This document shows positions 28,308-36,425 of a DNA stretch of 64,000 nt, in pieces. A program made the translations under genes and the position numbers. The notes under the pieces are model-generated. The model was not told where the DNA came from. It did not search any database and saw nothing but the letters and a program-made list of their open reading frames with translations. The DNA is from Geomonas oryzae. Its GTDB lineage: Bacteria > Desulfobacterota > Desulfuromonadia > Geobacterales > Geobacteraceae. Position 1 is the stretch's first letter. Each line of letters opens with the position of its first letter. The stretch covers positions 1-64,000 of the forward strand of contig NZ_RAHW01000006.1 of the NCBI RefSeq assembly GCF_004117875.1, read 5' to 3'.

Positions 28308-28477
28308 TCCTTCTTGTCCAGCGGTTCGGGCTTGCAGAGATGGTCCTCCTTCTTGGCGGCCCGACCGCACTTCTTGCAGAGGTAGCGCGGTTCCGCCACG
28401 ATTTTCTTCAACTCCTTCAGGTTGTCCTTTATCTCGTCCTTATCCCACTTGCACAGTGTCTTCGTGTCCTTCCCCAT
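28304..28477 (-). CDS. Small zinc-ribbon-like protein, function unknown
   Basis: 57 aa from the ATG at 28477, chosen because GAGGAG lies about 8 bp upstream. A basic N-terminus (CKWDKDEIKDNLKELKKIV) is followed by YLCKKCGRAAKKEDHLC, a likely Cys-Cys-His/Cys zinc site. Divergent from hcp, so the two may share regulation (inference). Confidence 0.65.
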   Translation of the reverse strand: MGKDTKTLCKWDKDEIKDNLKELKKIVAEPRYLCKKCGRAAKKEDHLCKPEPLDKKD

Positions 28478-28594
28478 GGCTTTAGCTCCTCTCACATTGA
28501 GATCAATCTTTCAGTATCAGGCGACGTTGCGGCGCTTATAAGCAATCGTGTTTGAGCGTTAAGCTGAATTAATATTGTTTTTGTGGCAGTACGG

Positions 28595-28622
28595 TTGAAA
28601 TGAAATTCTTTCCGGATATAGT
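28595..28622 (+). promoter_or_regulatory. Candidate promoter of hcp
   Basis: TTGAAA at 28595-28600, 16-bp spacer, TATAGT at 28617-28622, 53 bp before the hcp ATG. A GCTTATAAGC palindrome at 28534-28543 may be a regulator site. Both are inferences. Confidence 0.45.
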
Positions 28623-28674
28623 AAATCAGTTTTCGAAATTTCCCAGTGACATCAATAGAAAAGGAGGAATCCAT

Positions 28675-30321
28675 ATGTCGATGTTTTGCCGTCAATGTGA
28701 GCAGGCCGCCAAAGGGACCGGGTGCGAGGTGGTGGGTGTCTGCGGTAAGAATCCGGAGGTTGCCGCCCTGCTGGACCTCATGATGTACGGTCTCAAGGGG
28801 CTGGCCATCTACGCTGACAAGGCAAGGGAACTTGGTGCGCACAACACCGTCGCGGACATGTACCTCGTCGAGGGGCTCTTCACCACGGTTACCAACGTTG
28901 ACTTCGATCCGGTGCAACTGGCAGGTAAGCTGAGGAAGTGCTACGACCTGAAGGAGCAGGTGAAGGCGATGTACGAGACCGCCTACCGCGAGCAGAAGGG
29001 GGGCGATGCGCCCGCCATCACCGCGGGACCCGCAGCCTGGGTGATCGCCGACAACCTCGAGGGGCTCGTGGCCCAGGGGCAGGCGCAAGGGGTTAAGACC
29101 CAGCACAGCGACCCGGACATCCTCTCCGCCATCGAGATCATCATCTACGGCCTGAAGGGTATGGCTGCCTACGCGAACCACGCCTGTATCCTCGGCAAGA
29201 CCGACGAAGAGGTTTACGCCTTCTTCCACAAGGCGCTCGCTGCCACCACCGATCCGACCAAGGGGCTCATGGACTTGGTCGGCATCGCCATGGAATGCGG
29301 CAAGGTGAACATCAAGGTCATGGAGATGCTGAACACCGGGCACGTCGAGCACTACGGCCACCCGGTTCCGACCAAGGTGCAGCTCGGCACCCGGAAGAAC
29401 AAGGGGATCCTGGTCTCCGGCCACGACCTGCGCATGCTCGAGGAACTCCTCAAGCAGACCGAAGGTAAGGGGATCGACATCTACACCCACGGCGAAATGC
29501 TCCCGGCCCACGGCTACCCGGGGCTCAAGAAGTACGCGCACCTCTACGGCAACTTCGGCGGCGCGTGGCAGGATCAGGCGAAGGAGTTCCCGAACTTCCC
29601 CGGCGCCATCATCTTCAACACGAACTGCATCCAGCGCCCGGCGGACAGCTACAAGGATCGTCTCTTCACCTGGGGTGAGGTGGGGTGGCCGGGTGCCAAG
29701 CACCTGACCGGCTACAAGTTCGACGAAGTGATCAACAAGGCGCTCGAATGTCCCGACATGCCGGATGCGCCGGGCCAGGAGATCCTTACCGGCTTCGGCC
29801 ACAACGCGGTGCTCGGCGTCGCGGACAAAGTGATCGAGGCGGTGAAGGCGGGGGCGGTGAAGCACTTCTTCCTGATCGGCGGCTGCGACGGCGCCAAGAG
29901 CGGAAGGAACTACTACACCGAGTTCGCCGAGAAGGTGCCGAAGGACTGCGTCATCCTGACCCTTGCCTGCGGCAAGTACCGCTTCAACAAGCTCGAGTTC
30001 GGCGACATCGGCGGGATCCCGAGGCTTCTCGACGTCGGGCAGTGCAACGATGCCTACTCCGCGGTGCAGATCGCTTCGGCGCTCGCGGGTGCCTTCAACT
30101 GCGGCCTGAACGACCTGCCGCTCTCCTTCATCCTCTCCTGGTACGAGCAGAAGGCGCACGTGATCCTGCTTTCGCTCCTTTACCTGGGCGTCAAGAACAT
30201 CAAGCTGGGGCCGGCGCTTCCCGCGTACCTGTCGCCGAACGTGCTCCAGTTCCTGGTCGACAACTTCAACATCGGTCAGATCGGCAGCGTCGACGCAGAC
30301 CTGCAGGCGGCCCTCGCGTAG
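28675..30321 (+). CDS. hcp: Hybrid-cluster protein (hydroxylamine reductase), class I
   Basis: 548 aa from the ATG at 28675, preceded by AAGGAGG. The N-terminal cysteines have spacing C5-x2-C8-x8-C17-x5-C23, the class I pattern found in strict anaerobes. Hybrid-cluster ligands are visible in HGEMLPAHGYP, NTNCIQRP, GGCDGAKSGRNYYTEFA and TLACGKYRF. Hcp reduces hydroxylamine in vitro and is now seen mainly as an NO reductase or protection enzyme. No hcr reductase gene is adjacent. It lies next to norBC, ric and hemerythrin, which supports a role in nitrosative stress. Confidence 0.94.
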   Translation: MSMFCRQCEQAAKGTGCEVVGVCGKNPEVAALLDLMMYGLKGLAIYADKARELGAHNTVADMYLVEGLFTTVTNVDFDPVQLAGKLRKCYDLKEQVKAMYETAYREQKGGDAPAITAGPAAWVIADNLEGLVAQGQAQGVKTQHSDPDILSAIEIIIYGLKGMAAYANHACILGKTDEEVYAFFHKALAATTDPTKGLMDLVGIAMECGKVNIKVMEMLNTGHVEHYGHPVPTKVQLGTRKNKGILVSGHDLRMLEELLKQTEGKGIDIYTHGEMLPAHGYPGLKKYAHLYGNFGGAWQDQAKEFPNFPGAIIFNTNCIQRPADSYKDRLFTWGEVGWPGAKHLTGYKFDEVINKALECPDMPDAPGQEILTGFGHNAVLGVADKVIEAVKAGAVKHFFLIGGCDGAKSGRNYYTEFAEKVPKDCVILTLACGKYRFNKLEFGDIGGIPRLLDVGQCNDAYSAVQIASALAGAFNCGLNDLPLSFILSWYEQKAHVILLSLLYLGVKNIKLGPALPAYLSPNVLQFLVDNFNIGQIGSVDADLQAALA

Positions 30322-30386
30322 CATCGGCAAAAGAAGCAGTAGCGGTAGAAAAGAAAAAAGAAGAAGTAGGTAGCTCCTTAGTCTCT

Positions 30387-30419
30387 GCGCCAGGTCCTCT
30401 CAGACCTGGCGCCTTTTTT
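30387..30419 (+). terminator. Rho-independent terminator of hcp
   Basis: 10-bp stem GCGCCAGGTC (30387-30396) with 30403-30412, followed by C and six T. Confidence 0.9.
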
Positions 30420-30450
30420 ATTCGCCCCCACTTTACTGGTGTGCACGAAC

Positions 30451-30483
30451 GAAGGGGACCTTGCTGTTTGCAAGGTCCCCTTC
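30451..30483 (-). terminator. Probable terminator hairpin of norB
   Basis: A 13-bp perfect stem (GAAGGGGACCTTG, 30451-30463, with 30471-30483) just past the norB stop on the minus strand. The T run is poor, so termination strength is uncertain. Confidence 0.6.
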
Positions 30484-30497
30484 TTCATTTCCCTTTG

Positions 30498-31868
30498 CTA
30501 GATGTTGGCGGCCGGAGCGACCACCGGTTCCGGCACGGGCAGGGTGGATGGCTTGATGGTGAAGAGGTGGTAGACGGTGATGACGACACCGGCCAGGAAG
30601 ACGAGGCCGACGCCGAAGGCGACCCGGAACCAGAACATCATGGTGAGGTGCGCGGTGCTGTAGCCGATGTCCAGGAAACGCTCCAGGTAGGTCTGGAGGA
30701 TCCCGGCGATGCCGAACACGAGCCCGAGGATGAACATGCCGATGGTGGTGATCCAGAAGCCCCACTTGCCCAACCGGTCGTGGTACTTGTTGATCCCCTT
30801 GAGGCGCGGCATGGCGAAGTAGAAGATGGTGAGGTTCAAAAGGGCGTAGGCGCCGAAGAAGGCCAAGTGCCCGTGCGAGACGGTGACCTGGCTGCCGTGG
30901 GTGTAGTAGTTGATCGGCGGCAGCGTGTGCATGAAGCCCCATAGTCCCGCGCCGACCAGGTGATAGATGGCCAGTCCCACGATGTAATACCAGGTCAGCG
31001 GGTTCACGATGGGGTTCTTCCTTTCACGCACATGCATCCAGGTGTCGACCACCATGAGCACGATGGGAAGCGGCTCGAGGGCGCTGAATATGCCACCCCA
31101 CCAGATCCAGTAGTCCGGCGCACCGATCCAGTAGTAGTGATGACCGGTGCCGACTATGCCGGTGAAGAGAAAGAGTCCTGTTTCCACGTAGAGCCACTTC
31201 TCCACCACTTTGCGGTCCACCCCGGTCACCCGCATGATGATGTAGGCGACTATCGACGCTGTCACCACCTCCCAGGCCCCCTCCACCCAGAGATGGATCA
31301 CCCACCACCAGTAGTAGTAATCGGTGTTCAGGTTCTTGTAGAAGGGCATGCCGAAGAGGTACATGACCGCCAGGAAGGTGACCCCGCCCAAAAGCATCCA
31401 CTGCAGGGCCGATTTCTCCTTGGACTCGATGATGGTCATGGCGACGTTAGCGATGAAGAGGAGCGCCGCGACCACGATGAGGGAGTTCAGCGGGAAGGGG
31501 ATCTCGAGGAGCGGTTTCCCCCGGGTCCAGCCGAAGAGAAAGCCGACCACGGCGGTGACCGCGGCGGCGACGAAGATGACGAGCTGCGCGTAGGCGATCT
31601 TGGGACTGTACAGCTCACGCCCGCACTCAGGCGGGAGGATGTAGTAGGTCCCCCCCATAAAGCCGAGAAGCATCCATGCCACCAGCACGTTCGTGTGGAT
31701 CTCGCGCGCGGTGGAGAAGGGGAACACGTTCACCAGTTCCTGCGGCAGCGTGAAGGCGTAGTTGATAGAGAGCCAGAGCCCCAGGATCACCTGCAGGATG
31801 AAAAGCACCAGGGCAAGACGGAAGTACCACAGCGACACCCGCTGGCTTTGGTATTCGATCAGCATCAT
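30498..31868 (-). CDS. norB: Nitric oxide reductase catalytic subunit NorB (cNOR)
   Basis: 456 aa and 12 membrane segments. REIHTNVLVAWMLLGF holds a heme-b His. HLWVEGAWEVVTAS carries the metal-ligand His and the paired glutamates typical of NorB. GTGHHYYWIG gives the FeB histidines, and SHGHLAFFGAYALLN closes the heme site. It reduces 2 NO to N2O using electrons from NorC. No quinol-oxidising N-terminal extension (qNOR) is present. The ATG overlaps the end of norC (4 bp; a second ATG at 31865). No norQ/norD accessory genes are next to it. Confidence 0.93.
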   Translation of the reverse strand: MMLIEYQSQRVSLWYFRLALVLFILQVILGLWLSINYAFTLPQELVNVFPFSTAREIHTNVLVAWMLLGFMGGTYYILPPECGRELYSPKIAYAQLVIFVAAAVTAVVGFLFGWTRGKPLLEIPFPLNSLIVVAALLFIANVAMTIIESKEKSALQWMLLGGVTFLAVMYLFGMPFYKNLNTDYYYWWWVIHLWVEGAWEVVTASIVAYIIMRVTGVDRKVVEKWLYVETGLFLFTGIVGTGHHYYWIGAPDYWIWWGGIFSALEPLPIVLMVVDTWMHVRERKNPIVNPLTWYYIVGLAIYHLVGAGLWGFMHTLPPINYYTHGSQVTVSHGHLAFFGAYALLNLTIFYFAMPRLKGINKYHDRLGKWGFWITTIGMFILGLVFGIAGILQTYLERFLDIGYSTAHLTMMFWFRVAFGVGLVFLAGVVITVYHLFTIKPSTLPVPEPVVAPAANI

Positions 31869-32581
31869 TTGCTCACCTCCTTGGTCGACTTAAGGCTAAG
31901 GATGAAGTCGGCGATGGTCCCGGCCGTCTGCGGCGAGACGTCCTGCGGCGGCATGGCGACACCCGGCCGCACCGACTGCGGGTTGATCATGTAGTTGATC
32001 AGGGTCTGGCGGTCGTAGGTGATCCGGTTGGCGATGGCGGTCAGGTCGCCGCCCACGTTGCGCCCCTGGTTCTCGAAGGTGTGGCACCCGCCGCATGCCT
32101 GCAGGACGAGATGCACCTTGTCGAGCTTCTGCGGCTGGGACTCGCGCAACCTGTATGCCTCCACGAACTTCTCGTCCTGGGGCGGCCAGTGGCGGTTCTC
32201 GATATCGCCGACCCAGTGCAGGAAGGAGACCAGTTGCTTCGTCTCCGTTTCGGTGACGCCGAGCTGGGGCATCTTCCGGAAGGAGTTTTTGTACATCACC
32301 TCCGGGTGTTGCACGATCGAGGCGATGTTGTTCTCACCCAGGCGGTAGAAAGCCTTGGTCATGTCCGGCGCGTAGTAGCCGCCGAAGCCCAGGATGGTGT
32401 GACAGTCGTTGCAGTTGTACTTGTGCCAGACCTTCTTGCCTGCCACCACCTGCTCGGTCAGTTTGTCGGTGTGGGTGAACTTCGGAGTCTGCTTGTGGAA
32501 ATCGTAGGTTTGCCAGAGGAAAATTGCGGCGGAGGAAAGAGTCCCCAGCCAGAAGATCAGACGAGCTGTTTTTCCGGTCAT
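31865..32581 (-). CDS. norC: Nitric oxide reductase NorC with additional C-terminal heme domain
   Basis: 238 aa from the ATG at 32581, which follows AAGGAGG. An N-terminal membrane anchor (~7-25) precedes a NorC domain with C57-x2-C-H61 (YNCNDCHTILGFGGYYAPDMT). A second cytochrome c domain follows with C163-x2-C-H167 (QACGGCHTF). Usual NorC is about 150 aa with a single heme. The added domain could be an electron entry point from periplasmic cytochromes. Directly coupled to norB. Confidence 0.92.
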   Translation of the reverse strand: MTGKTARLIFWLGTLSSAAIFLWQTYDFHKQTPKFTHTDKLTEQVVAGKKVWHKYNCNDCHTILGFGGYYAPDMTKAFYRLGENNIASIVQHPEVMYKNSFRKMPQLGVTETETKQLVSFLHWVGDIENRHWPPQDEKFVEAYRLRESQPQKLDKVHLVLQACGGCHTFENQGRNVGGDLTAIANRITYDRQTLINYMINPQSVRPGVAMPPQDVSPQTAGTIADFILSLKSTKEVSK

Positions 32582-32643
32582 ACCACCCCTCCTTTGTCTG
32601 TTGGCTTTGAATTCTTTGAAGATTCTAATGATTGAACAGCAGA

Positions 32644-32671
32644 AGAATATCGTGGGGTAGGGGGATGTCAA
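32644..32671 (-). promoter_or_regulatory. Candidate sigma-70 promoter of norCB
   Basis: On the minus strand: TTGACA (32671-32666), 16-bp spacer, TATTCT (32649-32644), about 63 bp before the norC ATG. The -35 is consensus and the -10 matches 4 of 6. Confidence 0.5.
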
Positions 32672-32685
32672 CCGTGGAGGAAAAA

Positions 32686-32727
32686 CAACACCCCGAAAGG
32701 ACTGGGGATGTCCGCTTCGGGGTGTTG
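32686..32727 (-). terminator. Terminator after the ric / small-peptide transcript
   Basis: A perfect 12-bp stem CAACACCCCGAA (32686-32697) with 32716-32727. On the minus strand it is followed by TTTTT. It separates the small-peptide gene from the norC promoter. Confidence 0.8.
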
Positions 32728-32783
32728 TGTGATGCCGTGGCTCCCCGGCTGGGGGGGCTCATGTGGGTACTGCGGGCTTCTTC

Positions 32784-32870
32784 TTAATCCTTACGCCGCC
32801 TCAAGGGGCAGAGCGAAACCGCCGCCATACCCAGCCAGGAGAGCGCGAAGAAAGTAACTATGATCGTCAT
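32784..32870 (-). CDS. 28-aa predicted membrane peptide between ric and norC
   Basis: A short frame starting at an ATG preceded by AGGAGCAACC. It encodes MTIIVTFFALSWLGMAAVSL, then CPLRRRKD and stop. One hydrophobic span with a basic end suggests a small inner-membrane protein, N-terminus out. It has its own ribosome site and sits just before a terminator, 118 bp downstream of ric. Tiny subunits of this size occur in oxidase and NO reductase complexes, but no family is recognised here. Confidence 0.5.
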   Translation of the reverse strand: MTIIVTFFALSWLGMAAVSLCPLRRRKD

Positions 32871-32921
32871 GGTTGCTCCTATTGTTCGGTCACCAAGCAT
32901 TGCCTTGGAAGGGCTGCCGTT

Positions 32922-32962
32922 ATTCCCCTCCCCTTGCGGGAGGGGGGAGGGGGTGGGGTAAG
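32922..32962. repeat. GC-rich palindromic repeat, family B
   Basis: CCCCTCCCC-TTGC-GGGAGGGG-type hairpin with a G-rich tail, between ric and the small-peptide gene. Similar in composition to elements at 33936-33998, 37990-38087 and 39844-39954. Confidence 0.6.
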
Positions 32963-32988
32963 GCGCCATAACTTCTTGATTGGCTACT

Positions 32989-33711
32989 TCACAGCTTCGC
33001 CGCTTTCGGGAAGAGGATGTTGTTTTCCAGGTGCACGTGCTTGTGCAGGTCGTCCTCGAACTCCTTCAGCTTCTCGTAAGTGACCATGAAGGTGTTGCAG
33101 ACGTCGTCGGGGACGGTGTAGTTCCTGGCGAGCCGGCGTATCTCGTGCACCGCCGCGCCAACCTCGTCGTGCTCGTGCCCCAGTTCGGCGAGTACCGCCT
33201 TCAGCTTCGCGATCTCATCGCCGGCCGGTTCCGCACCCTGCTCGTGCAGTTCCGTCAGCCGTTTGATGGCCGGGAAAAGCTGCTCCTCTTCGCTTTTAAG
33301 GTGCTGAGCCATGTCCATGGCAACCTTCTTGAAGATCTGCGCGATCATCACCACCTCGGGGTGGTTTTCCCCATGCACCTGGGCGATCTTGTCGGCGTAG
33401 GCGGCGATGGTCGGGATGTTCTCTTTGAGGTAGCTGTGGTGCTGGTTCTTGATGTAGTCCGCGAGGAAGGGGAGATCCCAGGCGTCGTAGTTCTGGCTGC
33501 GGTCCTGCGGGCGTGCTCCCGCCTCTTCCAGCTCGCGGCGTAGACTCTCGATGTCGATACCCTTTTCCCTGCATGCCTGCGTCAGCGGGACGTTCCCGCC
33601 GCAGCAGAAGTCGATGCCGTATTTTTCAAGGACCTCGGCGGTGCGGAAGTCTTTTGCGACCACTGAGCCTACGGTTTCAGTCATTGTGGTTTCCTGAGTC
33701 TCTTTTTTCAT
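32989..33711 (-). CDS. ric: Iron-sulfur cluster repair di-iron protein (RIC/ScdA/YtfE)
   Basis: 240 aa. The N-terminal ScdA_N domain carries the motif GIDFCCGGNVPL. A hemerythrin-like four-helix domain follows with di-iron ligands in NQHHSYLKENIP, QHLKSEEEQLFP, GHEHDEVG and HVHLENNILFP. RIC proteins repair Fe-S clusters damaged by NO or peroxide and bind iron at a di-iron centre. A good ribosome site (AAGGAG) precedes the ATG. A palindromic candidate operator lies upstream at 33754-33768. Clustered with hcp, norCB and hemerythrin. Confidence 0.93.
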   Translation of the reverse strand: MKKETQETTMTETVGSVVAKDFRTAEVLEKYGIDFCCGGNVPLTQACREKGIDIESLRRELEEAGARPQDRSQNYDAWDLPFLADYIKNQHHSYLKENIPTIAAYADKIAQVHGENHPEVVMIAQIFKKVAMDMAQHLKSEEEQLFPAIKRLTELHEQGAEPAGDEIAKLKAVLAELGHEHDEVGAAVHEIRRLARNYTVPDDVCNTFMVTYEKLKEFEDDLHKHVHLENNILFPKAAKL

Positions 33712-33753
33712 GGTGTCGCTCCTTGGCTGCCCGTTTTAAATAGGGCGGCCTGT

Positions 33754-33768
33754 TCATACGTTGTATGA
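33754..33768 (-). promoter_or_regulatory. Candidate operator upstream of ric
   Basis: Perfect inverted repeat TCATAC-GTT-GTATGA, 43-57 bp before the ric ATG. A further half-site GTATGA is at 33813-33818. The regulator is unknown; it does not match the E. coli NsrR or FNR consensus. Confidence 0.5.
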
Positions 33769-33860
33769 GCCATCTGCTGTTAAGCCCATGGTAACACCAA
33801 CGGCTCAGAAACGTATGATTCAGGTCAAGAAAAGGTGCATTCGTTCAGTACGGGGGCATC

Positions 33861-33899
33861 GGGAATGATGGGAATGATGGGAATGATGGGAATGATGGG
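33861..33899. repeat. Short tandem repeat, GGGAATGAT x 4.3
   Basis: Four exact copies of the 9-bp unit plus a partial one. Non-coding; may vary in copy number between strains. Confidence 0.9.
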
Positions 33900-33935
33900 T
33901 GCGGCTACCCACGAAGCGCAGCCACGAGCCTGACG

Positions 33936-33998
33936 TTCCCCCCTTTGCGAAGGGGGAGCCTGCCCCCCGTAGCCTTGGCGAAGGGGGGACAGGGGGGA
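33936..33998. repeat. GC-rich palindromic repeat, family B
   Basis: CCCCCTTTGCGAAGGGGG hairpin followed by CCTTGGCGAAGGGGGGACAG, a second related arm. Confidence 0.65.
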
Positions 33999-34048
33999 TT
34001 TCCCCTACATTCCACAGGCGGCCGAACCGACAAAGTCTGAATGAGGGA

Positions 34049-34468
34049 TCAGCGCGTGGAAAGCTGTGAAGAATTCTGTACGAAGCGGCCGATGGCGCGG
34101 TCCATGGTGGAGATGTGGTCGATGAGCCAATTGGTGATGAAGCCGGTCATCGTGGTGACGAGGGGGGCGGTGAGTCCTTCCACTTTGAGGCGTTCCTTGA
34201 GCTTGTTGACCTCTTCAACAAACGCCACGTGTTTGGCGCGGTGCTTGTCGTAGTCGGGGTAGCGGACCTGCTGCATCAGCTTCTCTTCGTCCTTAAAATG
34301 GGTGACGGCGTACGCTTCGAGGAACCAGAACATCCTCATGATCTCGTCGGTACTCTGCCGGGACTGGTAGGCGTCGGCAAAGGCGTTGAACTTGTCGAAA
34401 AGAAGCTTGTGCTGGATGTCTATCTCAAGCACGCCTATGTTCAGATCGTCATTCCATTGCATCAGCAT
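34049..34468 (-). CDS. Bacteriohemerythrin
   Basis: 139 aa. All di-iron ligands of the family are visible: His20 (EIDIQHKLLF), His and Glu in THFKDEEKLM, the HRAKH pair and the HISTMD His/Asp. It binds O2 reversibly at a non-heme di-iron site and may act as an oxygen store, carrier or sensor, or bind NO. A strong ribosome site (GGAGGAG) precedes the ATG. It is a single-domain cytoplasmic form downstream of no other gene on its strand. Confidence 0.92.
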   Translation of the reverse strand: MLMQWNDDLNIGVLEIDIQHKLLFDKFNAFADAYQSRQSTDEIMRMFWFLEAYAVTHFKDEEKLMQQVRYPDYDKHRAKHVAFVEEVNKLKERLKVEGLTAPLVTTMTGFITNWLIDHISTMDRAIGRFVQNSSQLSTR

Positions 34469-34605
34469 GGCTCCTCCGCTTAATCACTGCGGGAACTTTT
34501 ATACCTACTCTTCTTTTTGTAATCAATATATTTGTGACTGCGCAGGCCGGAACCGCGGGGCCTGCCTGTTTTGATGTTTCGGAAACATGGGAAGGTATTG
34601 ATAAT

Positions 34606-34634
34606 TTGACACAATTTACAGGCTCGGCTATAGT
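34606..34634 (+). promoter_or_regulatory. Candidate sigma-70 promoter of the DUF4160-DUF2442 pair
   Basis: TTGACA at 34606-34611, 17-bp spacer, TATAGT at 34629-34634, 33 bp before the ATG at 34668. Near-consensus. Confidence 0.7.
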
Positions 34635-34667
34635 GCTCCGGTGTCCATTCATCAGCGGGAGGTGGTC

Positions 34668-35160
<493 letters not shown>

Positions 35161-35315
35161 GCTGCTCCGTCGCCTCCTTCCTATCCCATTCCTCTGTCTA
35201 ATCCCCGTGCAAATCATTTGCAATGTCACCGCGCGTCATGCTATCTCACATTAAAACGTTGGGCATTGAAATCAGCTTGTGATGCCGGGCCGTCTCAGGT
35301 CTGGCGGAGGTAGTT

Positions 35316-36266
35316 GTGGCGAAAAAGGGTAGGGCGGTAAACAGGCGAAAATCTTCTTCCGGCGGCGGACGCAGGCCGCTTGTCGCACTTTTGGTGGTGG
35401 CGGTTCTCATCGGCCTCGCCCTCATGCTGTTGGAGCGGTGCAAGAAGCCGGTGCCGCCGGTATCTCCCCCGCCGAAACCAGCCGTGACCGCGCCTAAACA
35501 CCTGCCTCTGCCCGAGCGCCCCGCCCCGGTGCAGCAGAAGATCTCCACCTCCCAGGCCCCCGCACCCAAGCCGCACCCGGCCGCGCTGCCGAAGGCGCAA
35601 GGGCCCGGGCGTCTGGCCATCATCATCGACGACATGGGTACGAGCCTGCAGGAGTTGAAGACTCTGCAGTCGATCGGACAGCCGCTTACCTATTCGGTGA
35701 TCCCGAGTCTGGCCCATGCAAAGGACGTGGCCGAGGGGGCGCACGCAGCCGGTGCCCAGGTGATGGTGCACATGCCGATGGAGCCCGAGGGGTACCCGAA
35801 GCAGAAGATGGAATCGGTCGGGGTGCTGCTATCGATGGGCGACGAAGAAGTTGCCGGGCGGGTGAGGGGCTATTTCCGCACCGTTCCCCATGCCGTGGGC
35901 GCCAACAATCACATGGGATCGCGCTTCACGCAGGATGCGGGGAAGATGAGGGTGGTTTTGCAGGTGTTGAAGGAGAAGGGGGTGTTCTTCGTCGACAGCA
36001 AGACGAGTCCCGCGTCGGTGGGGTATCGGGAGGCGAAGGCCATGGGGATGAAATGTGCGGCGCGCCAGGTGTTCCTGGACAACGTGCAGGATGAGGCGGC
36101 GATCGGAAAGCAGCTCGCGCAGGCCGCCGCCATAGCAAGAAAAAAGGGTGCGGCGATAGCTATCTGTCATCCGCACCCTGCAACCATGCGAGCCCTGAAG
36201 CTCTATATGCCCGAACTTGCCCGAAGCGGCATCACCTTCGTCCACGCTTCGGAGCTGGCTTCTTAA
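35316..36266 (+). CDS. Divergent polysaccharide deacetylase family protein
   Basis: 316 aa from a GTG at 35316 that follows GGCGGAGG by 5 bp. A basic N-terminus and one membrane span (~19-36) lead to a Pro-rich linker, then the catalytic-like domain with LAIIIDDMGTS, VMVHMPMEPEGYP, NNHMGSRFTQD and AICHPHPATMRAL. These match the divergent polysaccharide deacetylase (YibQ) family. Zn-dependent removal of acetyl groups from a cell-envelope glycan is the supposed reaction, unproven for this subgroup. Periplasmic, inner-membrane anchored. Confidence 0.87.
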   Translation: MAKKGRAVNRRKSSSGGGRRPLVALLVVAVLIGLALMLLERCKKPVPPVSPPPKPAVTAPKHLPLPERPAPVQQKISTSQAPAPKPHPAALPKAQGPGRLAIIIDDMGTSLQELKTLQSIGQPLTYSVIPSLAHAKDVAEGAHAAGAQVMVHMPMEPEGYPKQKMESVGVLLSMGDEEVAGRVRGYFRTVPHAVGANNHMGSRFTQDAGKMRVVLQVLKEKGVFFVDSKTSPASVGYREAKAMGMKCAARQVFLDNVQDEAAIGKQLAQAAAIARKKGAAIAICHPHPATMRALKLYMPELARSGITFVHASELAS

Positions 36267-36270
36267 CGGC

Positions 36271-36408
36271 CGTTCAACGTTCAGCGTTCAACGTTCCACA
36301 AAAGTATTGCCCTAGTCATCTCCATGCTATGGTCACTGTACGCGCCGCAGCAAAAGGAGGCTTAATACGGAAGGCCCTGGCGAACGTTGAACGTAGAACG
36401 TTGAACGG
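36271..36408. repeat. Inverted-repeat element of GTTCAACGTT units, family C, copy 1
   Basis: A left arm of CGTTCAACGTTC-type units (36271-36296) is the near-perfect reverse complement of a right arm (36383-36408). Each arm is 26 bp, with an 86-bp centre. It lies between the deacetylase and ParA-like genes. Confidence 0.85.
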
Positions 36409-36425
36409 GTGTTAGAGGACGGGTG

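Larger units (their letters stand above)
33712..34048. other. Intergenic region between ric and hemerythrin
   Basis: A 337-bp gap. It holds the ric operator, a 9-bp tandem repeat (33861-33899) and a family B palindromic repeat (33936-33998). No gene seen. Confidence 0.6.

Noticed and set aside
28575-28600. Sigma-54 promoter (TGGCAG ... TTGA) before hcp
   Set aside because: The -24 GG is present but the -12 element reads GA instead of GC; a sigma-70-like site nearby fits as well.
28492-30330. 612-codon open frame antisense to hcp
   Set aside because: Mirrors the codon pattern of a clearly functional gene in a high-G+C genome; no domain match and low-complexity Val/Leu/Gly/His-rich composition.
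36271-36408. GTTCAACGTT repeats as a mini CRISPR
   Set aside because: Units are about 7-10 bp with no spacers, arranged as inverted arms; no cas genes in the window.
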